From Bradyrhizobium monzae (lineage in GTDB: Bacteria; Pseudomonadota; Alphaproteobacteria; Rhizobiales; Xanthobacteraceae), in NCBI RefSeq assembly GCF_021458635.1, contig NZ_JAIRDQ010000002.1:744001-808000 (forward strand): a stretch of DNA of 64,000 nt, written 5' to 3'. The position numbers and the translations under genes were made by a program. The stretch's first letter is position 1; the number at the start of each line of letters is the position of its first letter. The notes beneath the pieces were generated by a model. The model was not told the DNA's origin. It made no database searches and saw only the letters and a list, made by a program, of their open reading frames with translations. Shown here in pieces: positions 44,735 to 53,447 of this stretch.

Positions 44735-45514
44735 ATGTCACCAGCGGAAGCGCGCCTGAAGGAAGTGCCGTCGAACATGACGGAGGCCGAGTGGCAGCAA
44801 CGGGTCAATCTCGCCGCCTGCTATCGTCTCGTCTCGCTGTACGGCTGGGACGATCTGGTCGACACTCACATCTCCGCGCGCGTGCCCGGCCCGGACCATC
44901 ACTTCCTGATCAACCCCTACGGGCTGATGTTCGACGAGATCACGGCCTCGAGCCTGGTCAAGGTCGACCTGCACGGCAACCAGCTCAGCGAGAGCGAATA
45001 CAGCATCAACCCCGCCGGCTTCACCATCCATTCGGCGATCCACGAGGTGCGTGAGGACGCGGCCTGCGTGCTGCATCTCCACACGCTGGACGGCACGGCG
45101 GTGTCGAGCAGCGCCGAAGGCCTGCTGCCGCTGAACCAGACCGCGCAGCTCGTCACCCACGACCTCGCCTATCACGACTATGAAGGCATCGCGCTCGATC
45201 ACGACGAGCGGCCGCGGCTGCAGAAGGATCTCGGCGACCACAACCACATGCTCCTGCGCAACCACGGTACGCTGACCGTCGGCCGCTCAGTCGCTTCCGC
45301 CTTCGAGCGCATGTACCACCTCGAGCGCGCCTGCTCGATGCAGGTGCGCACCCGCGCGCTGGGCACGCCGGTCTATCCGGTCGAGGAGATTGCGATCGAG
45401 AAGAACACCGAGCTGCTCGCCAACCGCGACCGCGCCGAGCTGCGCGCGACGAACCTGGTTTGGCCGCCGCTGCTGCGCAAGCTCGACCGCGAGCTCCCGG
45501 GCTACCGGTCTTGA
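44735..45514 (+). CDS. class II aldolase/adducin-family protein
   Basis: 259 residues. The zinc-binding His cluster is visible in CVLHLHTLDGTAV and MLLRNHGTLTVG, with SLYGWDDLVDTHISARVPG and LINPYGLMFDEITASSLVKV before it. Members include L-fuculose-phosphate aldolase and many uncharacterised enzymes; the substrate is unknown. It follows a GAGGTTCGGAGAGATTTGCC leader with GGAGA before the ATG. A strong terminator lies 60 bases after its stop, so it is monocistronic. Confidence 0.9.
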   Translation: MSPAEARLKEVPSNMTEAEWQQRVNLAACYRLVSLYGWDDLVDTHISARVPGPDHHFLINPYGLMFDEITASSLVKVDLHGNQLSESEYSINPAGFTIHSAIHEVREDAACVLHLHTLDGTAVSSSAEGLLPLNQTAQLVTHDLAYHDYEGIALDHDERPRLQKDLGDHNHMLLRNHGTLTVGRSVASAFERMYHLERACSMQVRTRALGTPVYPVEEIAIEKNTELLANRDRAELRATNLVWPPLLRKLDRELPGYRS

Positions 45515-45573
45515 GATTTACGGAGTTTGGTGTAGACTAGCGGTCAACACCCTCTACACATTTCGGAATGAAA

Positions 45574-45600
45574 CGCCGCCCAATTCCGGGCGGCGTTTTT
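45574..45600 (+). terminator. rho-independent terminator of the aldolase-family gene
   Basis: CGCCGCCC at 45574-45581 pairs with GGGCGGCG at 45588-45595 across a 6-base loop and is followed by TTTTT. Position and T run fit the end of the transcript from 44735. Confidence 0.9.
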
Positions 45601-45612
45601 ATTTGGCCCACT

Positions 45613-45697
45613 GTCATTGCGAGGAGCTCTTGCGACGAAGCAATCCAGAGTATTTCCGCGGAGGGATTCTGGATTGCTTCGCTTCGCTCGCAATGAC
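45613..45697. repeat. REP-like palindrome, copy 3 (GAGGAGCTC variant)
   Basis: Starts GTCATTGCGAGGAGCTCTTG and ends GCTTCGCTCGCAATGAC. The left arm matches copy 2 at 36684 and the right arm resembles copies 1 and 2. It lies between the convergent aldolase-type and M20 peptidase genes, just after a terminator. Confidence 0.93.
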
Positions 45698-45717
45698 GAG
45701 GATCGAGCGTTGGTGCC

Positions 45718-47124
45718 CTACTTCACGTCCGCCAACGCCGCGAGGATCCGCGCCCAGGAGCGGATGCCCTTCTGGAAGCTGCGCAGATCGTACTTCTCGT
45801 TCGGCGAGTGAATGTTGTCGTCATCCAGGCCAAAGCCGACAAGCAACGAATCCAGCCCAAGCGCGCGCTTGAAATCGGCGACGATCGGGATCGAGGCGCC
45901 GGAGCCCATCAGCACGGTCTCCTTGCCCCATTCCTCGGTCAGCGCCTGCCTCGCGGCGGCAAGCGGCTTCATGTTCCAGTCGAGCGCAACGGCGGGCGCG
46001 GCGGAATGGTCGCCGAACTCGACCTTGCAGTCGCCGGGAATTCGAGCGGTCACGTAGTCGCGGAAGGCCTTGCGGATCTTCTGGGGATCCTGCCCCTGGA
46101 CCAGCCGGAACGAGACCTTCGCCGAGGCATGCGACGGGATCACCGTCTTGGAGCCCTCACCGATATAGCCGCCCCAGATGCCGTTGACGTCGCAGGTCGG
46201 ACGCGTGGAAGCCTGCTCGACCATCAGCCGGCCCTTCTCGCCGGCCGGGATCGACAGACCGATCGGCTTGAGAAATGATTCCGGCGTGAAGTTGAGCTTC
46301 TTCCACTGCTCGAGGATCTCCGGCGGCGTGTCCGTCACGCCGTCATAGAAGCCCGGAATGGTGATGTGGTTGTCGTCGTCGAACAAGCCGCCGAGGATCC
46401 TGGTCAGCACCCGGATCGGGTTCATCGCCGTGCCGCCGAACACGCCGGAATGCAAATCGCGGCTGGCGGCGGTGATCTTCACCTCTTCATAGAGCAGGCC
46501 GCGCAGCGCCGTGGTGATCGCCGGCGTCTCCGGGTCCCACATGCCGGTGTCGCAGACCAGCACGTAATCGGCTTTGAACTCGTCCTTGTTGGCCTCGACG
46601 AACGGCACGAAGTTCTTGGAGCCGACCTCCTCCTCGCCTTCGATGAGGAAGGTGATGTCGATCGGCAGCGAGCCCGTGACTTTCTTCCAGGCGCGGCAGG
46701 CTTCGACGAAGGTCATCACCTGACCCTTGTCGTCCTCGGCACCGCGCGCGACGATGATCTTGCGGCCGTCGGCATGATCGGCGACGGCAGGCTCGAACGG
46801 CGGACGGTGCCAGAGCTCGAGCGGATCGACCGGCTGCACGTCGTAATGGCCGTAGAAGATCACATGCGGACGTCCACCCGCCTTGTCGTCCCCCTTGGCC
46901 TTGCCGACGACGGCGGGATGGCCGGCGGTCGGCCTGACCTCGGTCGCGACGCCGAGGCTCGCGATGTCCTTGGCCAGATGCTCGGCCGCCGCCTTGCAAT
47001 CCGCGGCATGGGCCGGATCTGCGGAAATCGACTTGATCCGCAGCAGCGAGAACAGGCGCTCGAGGCTGTTATCAAAGTCCTTGTCGATGTGGTCGAGCAC
47101 GGATTGAAGCTGCGCATTGGCCAT
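45718..47124 (-). CDS. M20-family metallopeptidase (dipeptidase)
   Basis: 468 residues from the ATG at 47124 (MANAQLQSVLDHIDKDFDNS). Zinc ligands are in FYGHYDVQPVDP (His, Asp) and the acid cluster FLIEGEEEVGSKNF. The dimerisation lid is marked by SRDLHSGVFGGTAMNPIRVL. The end has GSGASIPIVADFKRALGLD and DDDNIHSPNEKYDLRSFQKG. It resembles carnosinase-like or PepV-like M20/M25/M40 peptidases, and is cytoplasmic. It has no signal peptide. It is followed by the GT87-like gene on the same strand after 25 bases of spacing at its start side. Confidence 0.92.
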   Translation of the reverse strand: MANAQLQSVLDHIDKDFDNSLERLFSLLRIKSISADPAHAADCKAAAEHLAKDIASLGVATEVRPTAGHPAVVGKAKGDDKAGGRPHVIFYGHYDVQPVDPLELWHRPPFEPAVADHADGRKIIVARGAEDDKGQVMTFVEACRAWKKVTGSLPIDITFLIEGEEEVGSKNFVPFVEANKDEFKADYVLVCDTGMWDPETPAITTALRGLLYEEVKITAASRDLHSGVFGGTAMNPIRVLTRILGGLFDDDNHITIPGFYDGVTDTPPEILEQWKKLNFTPESFLKPIGLSIPAGEKGRLMVEQASTRPTCDVNGIWGGYIGEGSKTVIPSHASAKVSFRLVQGQDPQKIRKAFRDYVTARIPGDCKVEFGDHSAAPAVALDWNMKPLAAARQALTEEWGKETVLMGSGASIPIVADFKRALGLDSLLVGFGLDDDNIHSPNEKYDLRSFQKGIRSWARILAALADVK

Positions 47125-47149
47125 GGTCGGATGTCCCACTTTTCAAGTC

Positions 47150-48478
47150 TCAGGATGGTTGCGGTTTTAGCCCTGCCGCGGCGTCGGAGCTAGCCGCAAC
47201 CGGCGGATGCCGGATGTGCCAGCCGAGCGCAACGGCGAGGACCGCCGTGGCGACGAGATTGTTGCCCCAGGCCTGGATGGTGTTGGGGAACAGCGGCAGC
47301 GACAGCAGCATCAGGATGCCGGCTGCGGCAAGCGCGAGCCAGGTTCCCAGCCGCACATTCGGCCGCAGGTCGAAGGCGGCCCGATGCATCAGCACCGTGA
47401 ACGGCAGGAACAGCCACATGAAGTAATATTGCCGCGCCAACGGCGAGGCGACCGTCATCAGGCAGAACAGGATGGCGAGCTCCTCGGCGTCCGATCGCGC
47501 CGTTCTCTGCGCTTGCCGCGGCATGATTGCGACAAAGCCGAGCCCGAGCAACACCGATACCGCGAGCACGATCCAGTTCGCCGTCTTGTAATCGACGTCG
47601 ATGACATTCATCGTGCGCACCGGCTTGCTGGGATCCTCCAGATTGTAGTTGATCGGCCGGACCAGCCGGTGCGTCACCGCGATGATGGACTGGTTGACCC
47701 ACGACCAGTTCTGCTCGTCGCGCTGGCCAAAACCCTTTTCCGAGCTCGAGCCGACCATGCCCTGGTACCAGGTGCTGAGTTCGGCAGCGTTACGCTCGAA
47801 GCCACGGATCGGTGCCGGTACGACGTAGAGCAGGACGCCGATGAAGGCAATCATGCTGAGGACTGCGGCCCACTGCCTCCGCCAAACCAGATAAGGCAAC
47901 ACCGCGATCGGAAACACCTTGATGGCCGTGGCGAGCGCGAACATGAAGCCGGCGAGCCAGGACCGTCGATGCTGGAGGCTCCAGAAGCCGTAGAGCATCA
48001 TCGCCAACAGAACGAGATTCGGCTGACCGAGATCGAACATGTCGAACACGAAGGTCACGGTGGCAAACGCCGGCAGCGCTTCGAGCCACGGGCCCGGCTT
48101 GCGGTCCGAGCCGGTCATGGCATTGGAGAGAACGCCCGTGGAAAACCACGCCACCACGTTCAGGATCGACAGCACGAGGTAGAGCGGGATCTTACCGAAC
48201 CAGCTCGGGATCGCGAGCAGGATTGCCGGCAACGGCGGATAGATGAACTCGAACGGACGACCCAATTCGCTGGGATAGAGCGGCCCGCCATGCAGCACCT
48301 GCTGCCCGGCCCAGTACCACAGCGCGTAATCCTTGGTCTTGCCGCGGCCGAAAATCTCCGGCCCCAAGACATCCGCGGTCAGGATCAGGCAGCAGACCAG
48401 GAAGAGCAGGTCGAGCGGCGCGCGCAGCGAGAGAGCCCGGAGCGCGCCGGGTTTGTCTGATGAATTCAATAGCGTCAC
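47150..48478 (-). CDS. GT87/DUF2029-like membrane glycosyltransferase
   Basis: About 442 residues from a GTG at 48478 (VTLLNSSDKPGALRAL); an earlier start at 48622 is also open. Around ten membrane segments are visible (LDLLFLVCCLILTADVLG, FEFIYPPLPAILLAIPSWF, IPLYLVLSILNVVAWFSTG, WLALAAAGILMLLSLPLF). The motifs YALWYWAGQQVLHGGPLYP and FIYPPLPAILLAI match DUF2029 mannosyltransferase-type proteins. It may transfer a sugar from polyprenyl phosphate in the periplasm. The acceptor is unknown. Confidence 0.82.
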   Translation of the reverse strand: MTLLNSSDKPGALRALSLRAPLDLLFLVCCLILTADVLGPEIFGRGKTKDYALWYWAGQQVLHGGPLYPSELGRPFEFIYPPLPAILLAIPSWFGKIPLYLVLSILNVVAWFSTGVLSNAMTGSDRKPGPWLEALPAFATVTFVFDMFDLGQPNLVLLAMMLYGFWSLQHRRSWLAGFMFALATAIKVFPIAVLPYLVWRRQWAAVLSMIAFIGVLLYVVPAPIRGFERNAAELSTWYQGMVGSSSEKGFGQRDEQNWSWVNQSIIAVTHRLVRPINYNLEDPSKPVRTMNVIDVDYKTANWIVLAVSVLLGLGFVAIMPRQAQRTARSDAEELAILFCLMTVASPLARQYYFMWLFLPFTVLMHRAAFDLRPNVRLGTWLALAAAGILMLLSLPLFPNTIQAWGNNLVATAVLAVALGWHIRHPPVAASSDAAAGLKPQPS

Positions 48479-48627
48479 ATGATGTCCAGTCGGAAACAAA
48501 TAGCACGTAGCAGACCGACGGACGCTTGGAGAGCCCCCCTCACCCGAATTTGTATCCAGTAGAAATGCCGCCTCCCGCGCCACCGGACCGGCGGCGCGGA
48601 CCACTGGCCCGCAACCGGGCATTCTGC

Positions 48628-50253
48628 CTACCGTCGCAGCAATCCGCCGAGCGCGCCGCGGACGAGCGCGCGACCGACCGAACCGCCCAACTGGCCGCCG
48701 ACCGATTTGCCGAAATCGGCCACGACGCCGCCGACCACCTTGCCGGTGACCGTGCGCGTGACGTCGCGCGCGATGCGTTGTCCCGTCGTCAGCCGGTTAC
48801 GTCCGGTGTTGGTGCCGAAGATGGTGCCGACGATCGAGCCGATCTGGCCGAGGATGCCGCCGCCGCCTCCACCCGGCTGGCCATCGGCCGGCGCCGCGGT
48901 GCCGGCGATGCGCTTCTGGAGGATCTCATAGGCGGACTCGGGATCGATCGCGGTGTCGTATTTGCCCTTCACCGGGCTCGCATCCATGATCGCCTTGCGC
49001 TCCTCCGGGCTGATCGGCCCGATGCGGGCCGACGGCGGGCGGATCAGCACCCGCTCGACCATCGCCGGCGTGCCATTGCCTTCGAGAAACGACACCAGCG
49101 CCTCGCCCTTGCCGAGCTCCATGATCACCTTGGCGGTGTCGAGCTTCGGGTTGGGCCGGAAGGTCTGGGCCGCGGCGGCGACCGCCTTCTGGTCGCGCGG
49201 AGTGAAGGCGCGCAGCGCATGCTGCACCCGGTTGCCCATCTGCCCGAGCACACGGTCGGGTACGTCGATGGGGTTTTGCGTAACGAAATAGACTCCGACG
49301 CCCTTGGAGCGGATCAGACGGACCACCTGCTCGATCTTGTCCATCAGCGCCTTCGGCGCGTCGTTGAACAACAGATGCGCCTCGTCGAAGAAGAACACCA
49401 GCTTGGGCTTGGGCAGATCGCCGGCCTCGGGCAATTCCTCGAACAGCTCCGAGAGCATCCACAGCAGGAATGTCGCGTAAAGCCGCGGGCTCTGCATCAG
49501 CTTGTCGGCGACAAGGATGTTGACCATGCCGCGGCCGTCGCGGTCGGTCTTCATGAAGTCCTTCAAGGTCAGCGCCGGCTCGCCGAAGAATTTCGTGGCG
49601 CCCTGGTTCTCCAGCACCAGGAGCTGGCGCTGGATGGTGCCGACGGTGGCTTTGGTGACGTTGCCAAAACCCTGGGCGGCTTTGCGGATCGGCGCGAGTG
49701 GGTCATCACCTTCGTCCGGCCCCTTCTTGCCGCTGTCGGGCACGATGGCATCGAGCAACGCCCGCAGATCTTTCATGTCGATCAGAGCGAGGCCGTTATC
49801 GTCGGCGACGCGGAAGGCGACGTTGAGCACGCCCTCCTGCACGTCGTTGAGATCGAGCATGCGCGCCAGCAGCAGCGGCCCCATCTCGGTGATGGTGGCC
49901 CGCACCGGATGGCCCTGCTCGCCGAACACATCCCAGAACACGGTCGAGAACTGGTCGGGCTGGAACGTCAGCCCCATCTCGGTCGCGCGCTTGACGATGA
50001 AGTCCTTTGCCTCCCCGACCTCGGAGATGCCGGAGAGGTCGCCCTTGATGTCGGCGGCGAACACCGGAACACCGGCCCGCGCAAATCCTTCCGCCATCAC
50101 CTGCAGCGTGACCGTCTTGCCCGTTCCGGTCGCGCCGGTGACGAGGCCATGGCGATTGGCGAGCGCCAGCGTCAGCCAGGCCTGCTCGTCTCCCTTGCCG
50201 ACGAAGATCTTGTCGTCGGTATCGCCGAGCTTGTTGTCCTGCGCCGTCATCAT
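48628..50253 (-). CDS. HerA-like ATPase (DUF853 family)
   Basis: 541 residues. Walker [11 protein letters not shown] (Lys46) is followed by the conserved block [12 protein letters not shown], and Walker B is [33 protein letters not shown] is the sensor region. The C-terminal 100 residues are Gly-rich with hydrophobic patches ([35 protein letters not shown]). HerA-type ATPases move or process DNA with NurA in archaea; bacterial DUF853 proteins have no established role. It starts at the ATG 50253 and is divergent from the 50594 gene. A long frame on the other strand is a mirror of this gene and not real. Confidence 0.9.
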   Translation of the reverse strand: MMTAQDNKLGDTDDKIFVGKGDEQAWLTLALANRHGLVTGATGTGKTVTLQVMAEGFARAGVPVFAADIKGDLSGISEVGEAKDFIVKRATEMGLTFQPDQFSTVFWDVFGEQGHPVRATITEMGPLLLARMLDLNDVQEGVLNVAFRVADDNGLALIDMKDLRALLDAIVPDSGKKGPDEGDDPLAPIRKAAQGFGNVTKATVGTIQRQLLVLENQGATKFFGEPALTLKDFMKTDRDGRGMVNILVADKLMQSPRLYATFLLWMLSELFEELPEAGDLPKPKLVFFFDEAHLLFNDAPKALMDKIEQVVRLIRSKGVGVYFVTQNPIDVPDRVLGQMGNRVQHALRAFTPRDQKAVAAAAQTFRPNPKLDTAKVIMELGKGEALVSFLEGNGTPAMVERVLIRPPSARIGPISPEERKAIMDASPVKGKYDTAIDPESAYEILQKRIAGTAAPADGQPGGGGGGILGQIGSIVGTIFGTNTGRNRLTTGQRIARDVTRTVTGKVVGGVVADFGKSVGGQLGGSVGRALVRGALGGLLRR

Positions 50254-50593
50254 TCTCTCTATCGTTGGTTTCGCGTATTGAAACTCGAGCCCACCAGTTC
50301 CCCAGTTTAACGCATGTCGCGAGCCGATTGAAACCGTTCAAGGCGGTGTTGACATGCGACATTGTCGGAAACACCGCGCGCGGTATGGGCCGAAAGTCGG
50401 AGTGATACATTCGCACCGCGGCAATTTTTCAAGAATTCCTTCTCCGCTCTTGCATCGCTGCAACACTTTTGGCGTCTTCGCGAGTGAATCGGAGGTTGCG
50501 TGCGTTCATCGCTTGTATTTCACATCGCACCGGCTCAAGATCATTTTTCGAAAATAATCTCCGGCATGTGAACCGGCTGAGGGGCAGGCCCAT
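50254..50593. other. divergent control region with TTTTCGAAAATAAT at 50545-50558
   Basis: No gene is supported. The 340 bases hold promoters for the HerA-like ATPase (leftward) and the 50594 gene (rightward). The 14-mer TTTTCGAAAATAAT is identical to the one at 32889-32902, around GntR site 2, but the leading base is T not A, so the outer palindrome is incomplete. Confidence 0.4.
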
Positions 50594-50959
50594 ATGGACG
50601 AGCTGATCGGACGGCTGGCGACGAACGCCAGCATAGATAGTGCTGTGGCTGAAAAGACCGTCGGCATTATCCTGGGCTTCCTTCGCAACGAAGGTCCTTC
50701 CGACAGCGTGCAGGCCCTGATCGACCAGATCCCTGGTGCAGAAGGGGCGATCGAAGCGTCCAAGAGCGGCGGCGGGCTGTCGCGACTGATGGGCGGCGGC
50801 CTGATGGCCGTCGGCACGCGCCTGATGGGCCTTGGGCTTGGCATGTCCGACATCCAGACCGTTGCCCGTGAACTTTTCCGCTACGGCCGAGACAAAATCG
50901 GAGCGGATCAGATGGGCAAGATCATCGCGGGCACGCCGGGCCTCAGCCAGTTCGCCTGA
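50594..50959 (+). CDS. DUF2267-type small protein (121 aa)
   Basis: The ATG at 50594 gives MDELIGRLATNASIDSAVAE, KTVGIILGFLRNEGPSDSVQ and a Gly/Met-rich loop (RLMGGGLMAVGTRLMGLGLG), ending GKIIAGTPGLSQFA. This matches proteins annotated as DUF2267. The glycine-rich hydrophobic middle suggests self-assembly or membrane contact. Function unknown. It is followed by a DUF4332 gene 24 bases on, likely in one transcript. Confidence 0.75.
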   Translation: MDELIGRLATNASIDSAVAEKTVGIILGFLRNEGPSDSVQALIDQIPGAEGAIEASKSGGGLSRLMGGGLMAVGTRLMGLGLGMSDIQTVARELFRYGRDKIGADQMGKIIAGTPGLSQFA

Positions 50960-50983
50960 GCGACGCATTTCACATTGAGTATC

Positions 50984-51391
50984 ATGACATATCCGATCTC
51001 CGAGATTGAGGGCCTGCCAGCCTTTGCCGCCAACAAGTTGAAGGCGCAGGGAATCCGCACGACCGATGCGCTGCTGGAAGCCGCGAGCACCGCCAAGGGC
51101 CGCAAGGCGCTCTCGGCCAGGACCGGCATCAGCGAGCAGCAGCTCTTGGAGTGGGCCAACGTCTCCGACTACATGCGCATTCCCGGCATGGGCCGGGCCA
51201 AGGTCGGCCTGGTCCGCGCCGCCGGCGTCACCACCGTGCGCGAGCTGGCTTATCGGAATCCGGCAAGACTGGCGCAGAGCATGCGCGAGGCCAACGATCG
51301 CAGGAAGCTCGTCCGCATCCTTCCTTCCGAGAAGTCGGTCGGCGACATCATCGCCAAGGCCAGGAAGCTGTCGCCGAAGATTACGTATTGA
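50984..51391 (+). CDS. DUF4332-family helix-hairpin-helix protein
   Basis: 135 residues from the ATG at 50984 (MTYPISEIEGLPAFAANKLK). It has two helix-hairpin-helix-like units, EIEGLPAFAANKLKAQGIRT and MRIPGMGRAKVGLVRAAGVT, as in DNA-binding HhH proteins. No nuclease or other catalytic motif was found. DUF4332 is widespread but uncharacterised. A dispersed repeat lies between it and folP. Confidence 0.82.
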   Translation: MTYPISEIEGLPAFAANKLKAQGIRTTDALLEAASTAKGRKALSARTGISEQQLLEWANVSDYMRIPGMGRAKVGLVRAAGVTTVRELAYRNPARLAQSMREANDRRKLVRILPSEKSVGDIIAKARKLSPKITY

Positions 51392-51403
51392 TAATGGTAG
51401 TTC

Positions 51404-51570
51404 CGTCATCCCCGTGCAACCGCGAAGCGGTTGTCGCTGGAGGTGCGAGGCACGGGACGCAACGCGTCCCGTGGGGAGCCTCGAAGGATGGACGGCCACG
51501 CTGTTGCCACGGAGAGAGCCGGGCGTCGCCCTTCGAGGGCCGCCGAAGAGCGGCCACCTCAGGGTGACGA
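51404..51570. repeat. dispersed intergenic repeat with multiple short hairpins
   Basis: The unit opens with CGTCATCCCCGTGCAACCGC and closes CCACCTCAGGGTGACG. Inside are AACCGCGAAGCGGTT, GGGACGCAACGCGTCCC, and GGCCGCCGAAGAGCGGCC hairpins. A similar layout is familiar from Bradyrhizobium intergenic regions. It lies between DUF4332 and folP and may separate their transcripts. Confidence 0.75.
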
Positions 51571-51647
51571 TTGGAGAGCCGCGCGAGTAGCATATCCACC
51601 CCTCTCCCGTCTTGACTCCCCCTTCCCGACCGCGCAAAGCCACGCGC

Positions 51648-52508
51648 ATGAATGCCTCGCCCTCCCCATCCGTCCCGCAGGCCGGCTCGGCCGGGCCTGA
51701 CGTGCTGCGGACGCTCGTGGGCCGGCCTCTACCGGCGGTGATGGGCGTGCTCAACGTGACGCCGGATTCCTTTTCCGACGGCGGCGACTTCATCGCGCCG
51801 GACCAGGCGCTGGCACGGGCGCGGGCGATGATCGAGGCCGGCGTCGACATTATCGATATCGGCGCCGAATCCACCCGGCCCTACAAGGGCGCCCAGCCGG
51901 TCACCGCCGCAGACGAGCTTGCGCGGCTGAAGCCGGTGCTATCAGGCATCGTCGCGCTCGGCATCCCCGTCTCGATCGACAGCATGAAGGCGGAGGTCAC
52001 AGCCTTCGCGCTCAACCATGGCGTGGCCATCGCCAACGACGTCTGGGGATTGCAGCGCGACGCCGGCATGGCGCCCCTGGTCGCTGCAAGAGGAGTCTCC
52101 GTGATCGTCATGCACAACCGCGACAGCGTCGATTCCGCCATCGACATCGTCGCGGAGATGAAAGCGTTCTTCGTGCGCTCGCTGGACATCGCCGCGAAAG
52201 CCGGCATCGCGCGCGAAAAAATCGTGCTGGACCCCGGCATCGGCTTCGGCAAGACCGCCGAACAGAGCATGATCGCGCTGGCACGCTTGCGCGAGCTCGA
52301 CGTATTCGGCCTGCCAATCCTCGTTGGTGCCTCGCGAAAACGCTTCATCGCCTCGGTGTCGCCGTCGGAGCCGAAGGAGCGGCTCGCCGGCTCGATCGCC
52401 GCGCATCTGATCGCAGCCCAAAAGGGCGCGAAGATCATCCGGACCCATGACGTCGCCGAGACCTTGCAGGCCCTGCGGGTCGCCAACGCAATTGAGAGCA
52501 AGCAATGA
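51648..52508 (+). CDS. folP: dihydropteroate synthase
   Basis: Joins p-aminobenzoate and dihydropterin pyrophosphate in folate synthesis. The family signatures are VMGVLNVTPDSFSDGGDF, IDIGAESTRPYKGAQPV, IPVSIDSMKAEV and IVLDPGIGFGKTAEQS, then GASRKRFIASV. I start at the ATG 51648 (MNASPSPSVPQ), preceded by about 20 non-conserved residues before the core. It overlaps folB by 4 bases, and folK follows, so the three genes are translationally coupled. Confidence 0.95.
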   Translation: MNASPSPSVPQAGSAGPDVLRTLVGRPLPAVMGVLNVTPDSFSDGGDFIAPDQALARARAMIEAGVDIIDIGAESTRPYKGAQPVTAADELARLKPVLSGIVALGIPVSIDSMKAEVTAFALNHGVAIANDVWGLQRDAGMAPLVAARGVSVIVMHNRDSVDSAIDIVAEMKAFFVRSLDIAAKAGIAREKIVLDPGIGFGKTAEQSMIALARLRELDVFGLPILVGASRKRFIASVSPSEPKERLAGSIAAHLIAAQKGAKIIRTHDVAETLQALRVANAIESKQ

Positions 52509-52873
52509 CCGATACGATCTTCGTGACCGGCCTGTCGATCCATGCACGCCATGGCGTGATGGATCACGAAACCGAAGTCGGCCAGCGCTTCGTCATCGAC
52601 CTGGAGCTCTACACCGACCTGTCGGAGCCTTCGCGCAGCGACCGCCTCGCCGATACCGTCTCCTATGCCGACGTGGTGGCGACCACGACGGCGGCGTTCA
52701 AGAACACCAGCTACAAGCTGCTGGAACGCGCGGCGGGTGCAGTCGCCGACGCGATCCTGTCGCACTTCCCCCGCATCCGTGCGGTGAAGATCACCGTGCA
52801 CAAGCCGCACGCGCCGATCGCCGCGATCTTCGACGATGTCGGCATCATGCTGACCCGCTCGCGGCAACCTTGA
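52505..52873 (+). CDS. folB: dihydroneopterin aldolase
   Basis: 122 residues: DTIFVTGLSIHARHGVMDHE has the conserved His and acid, then GQRFVIDLELYTDLSEPSRS and LADTVSYADVVATTTAAF, and the catalytic-type Lys in VKITVHKPHAPI. It converts dihydroneopterin to 6-hydroxymethyldihydropterin. It overlaps folP by the ATGA start/stop and ends one base before folK. Confidence 0.94.
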   Translation: MTDTIFVTGLSIHARHGVMDHETEVGQRFVIDLELYTDLSEPSRSDRLADTVSYADVVATTTAAFKNTSYKLLERAAGAVADAILSHFPRIRAVKITVHKPHAPIAAIFDDVGIMLTRSRQP

Positions 52874-52874
52874 C

Positions 52875-53366
52875 ATGGCGAGCGTGCTGATCGCACTCGG
52901 CGGCAATGTCGGCGATGTCCGCGCGACGTTCCGCAAGGCGATCGCCCATATCTGCGGCATGGCGCAAGCCGCGGTGATCGCGCGTTCGTCGGACTACACC
53001 ACGCCACCCTGGGGCGACGAGGACCAGGATCCCTTCATCAATGCCTGCGTCGAGATCGAGACCGACCTCGATCCGCACGCGCTATTGTTCGTCATGCAGA
53101 AAGTCGAGCAGAAATTCGGCCGCACGCGCGACAAGGACCGCCGCTGGGGCCCCCGCACGCTCGATCTCGACATGATCGCCTATGACGATGTGTCGTTCAG
53201 GAAGCCCGACCTGACCCTGCCGCATCCGCGGCTGTTCGAGCGCGCTTTCGTGCTGGTGCCGCTGGCCGAGATCGCGCCGGACCGCGTGATCTCGGGCATT
53301 CGTGTTCGTGACGGCCTCGCCAGCGTCTCGACGCAAGGCATTGAGCGGCTTTCGGATACCGGTTAA
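52875..53366 (+). CDS. folK: HPPK, 2-amino-4-hydroxy-6-hydroxymethyldihydropteridine pyrophosphokinase
   Basis: 163 residues: SVLIALGGNVGDVRATFRKA is the standard opening, with FINACVEIETDLDPHALLFV and the signature RDKDRRWGPRTLDLDMIAYD, followed by LPHPRLFERAFVLVPLAEIAP. It transfers pyrophosphate from ATP to the pterin. It is the last gene of the folP-folB-folK unit; folP is in the same order as in many proteobacteria. Confidence 0.95.
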   Translation: MASVLIALGGNVGDVRATFRKAIAHICGMAQAAVIARSSDYTTPPWGDEDQDPFINACVEIETDLDPHALLFVMQKVEQKFGRTRDKDRRWGPRTLDLDMIAYDDVSFRKPDLTLPHPRLFERAFVLVPLAEIAPDRVISGIRVRDGLASVSTQGIERLSDTG

Positions 53367-53447
53367 CCAAAAACAACCGTTTGCAGGGAGGGCCGGCCGT
53401 GGCAATTTCGCCTGCGAATAACGAGACGTTTGGGAGCCCTTGGCCGT

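Noticed and set aside
48526-50310. A 594-codon plus-strand frame opposite the HerA-like ATPase gene
   Set aside because: The minus strand has Walker A and B and family blocks; the opposite frame is a shadow with no domains.
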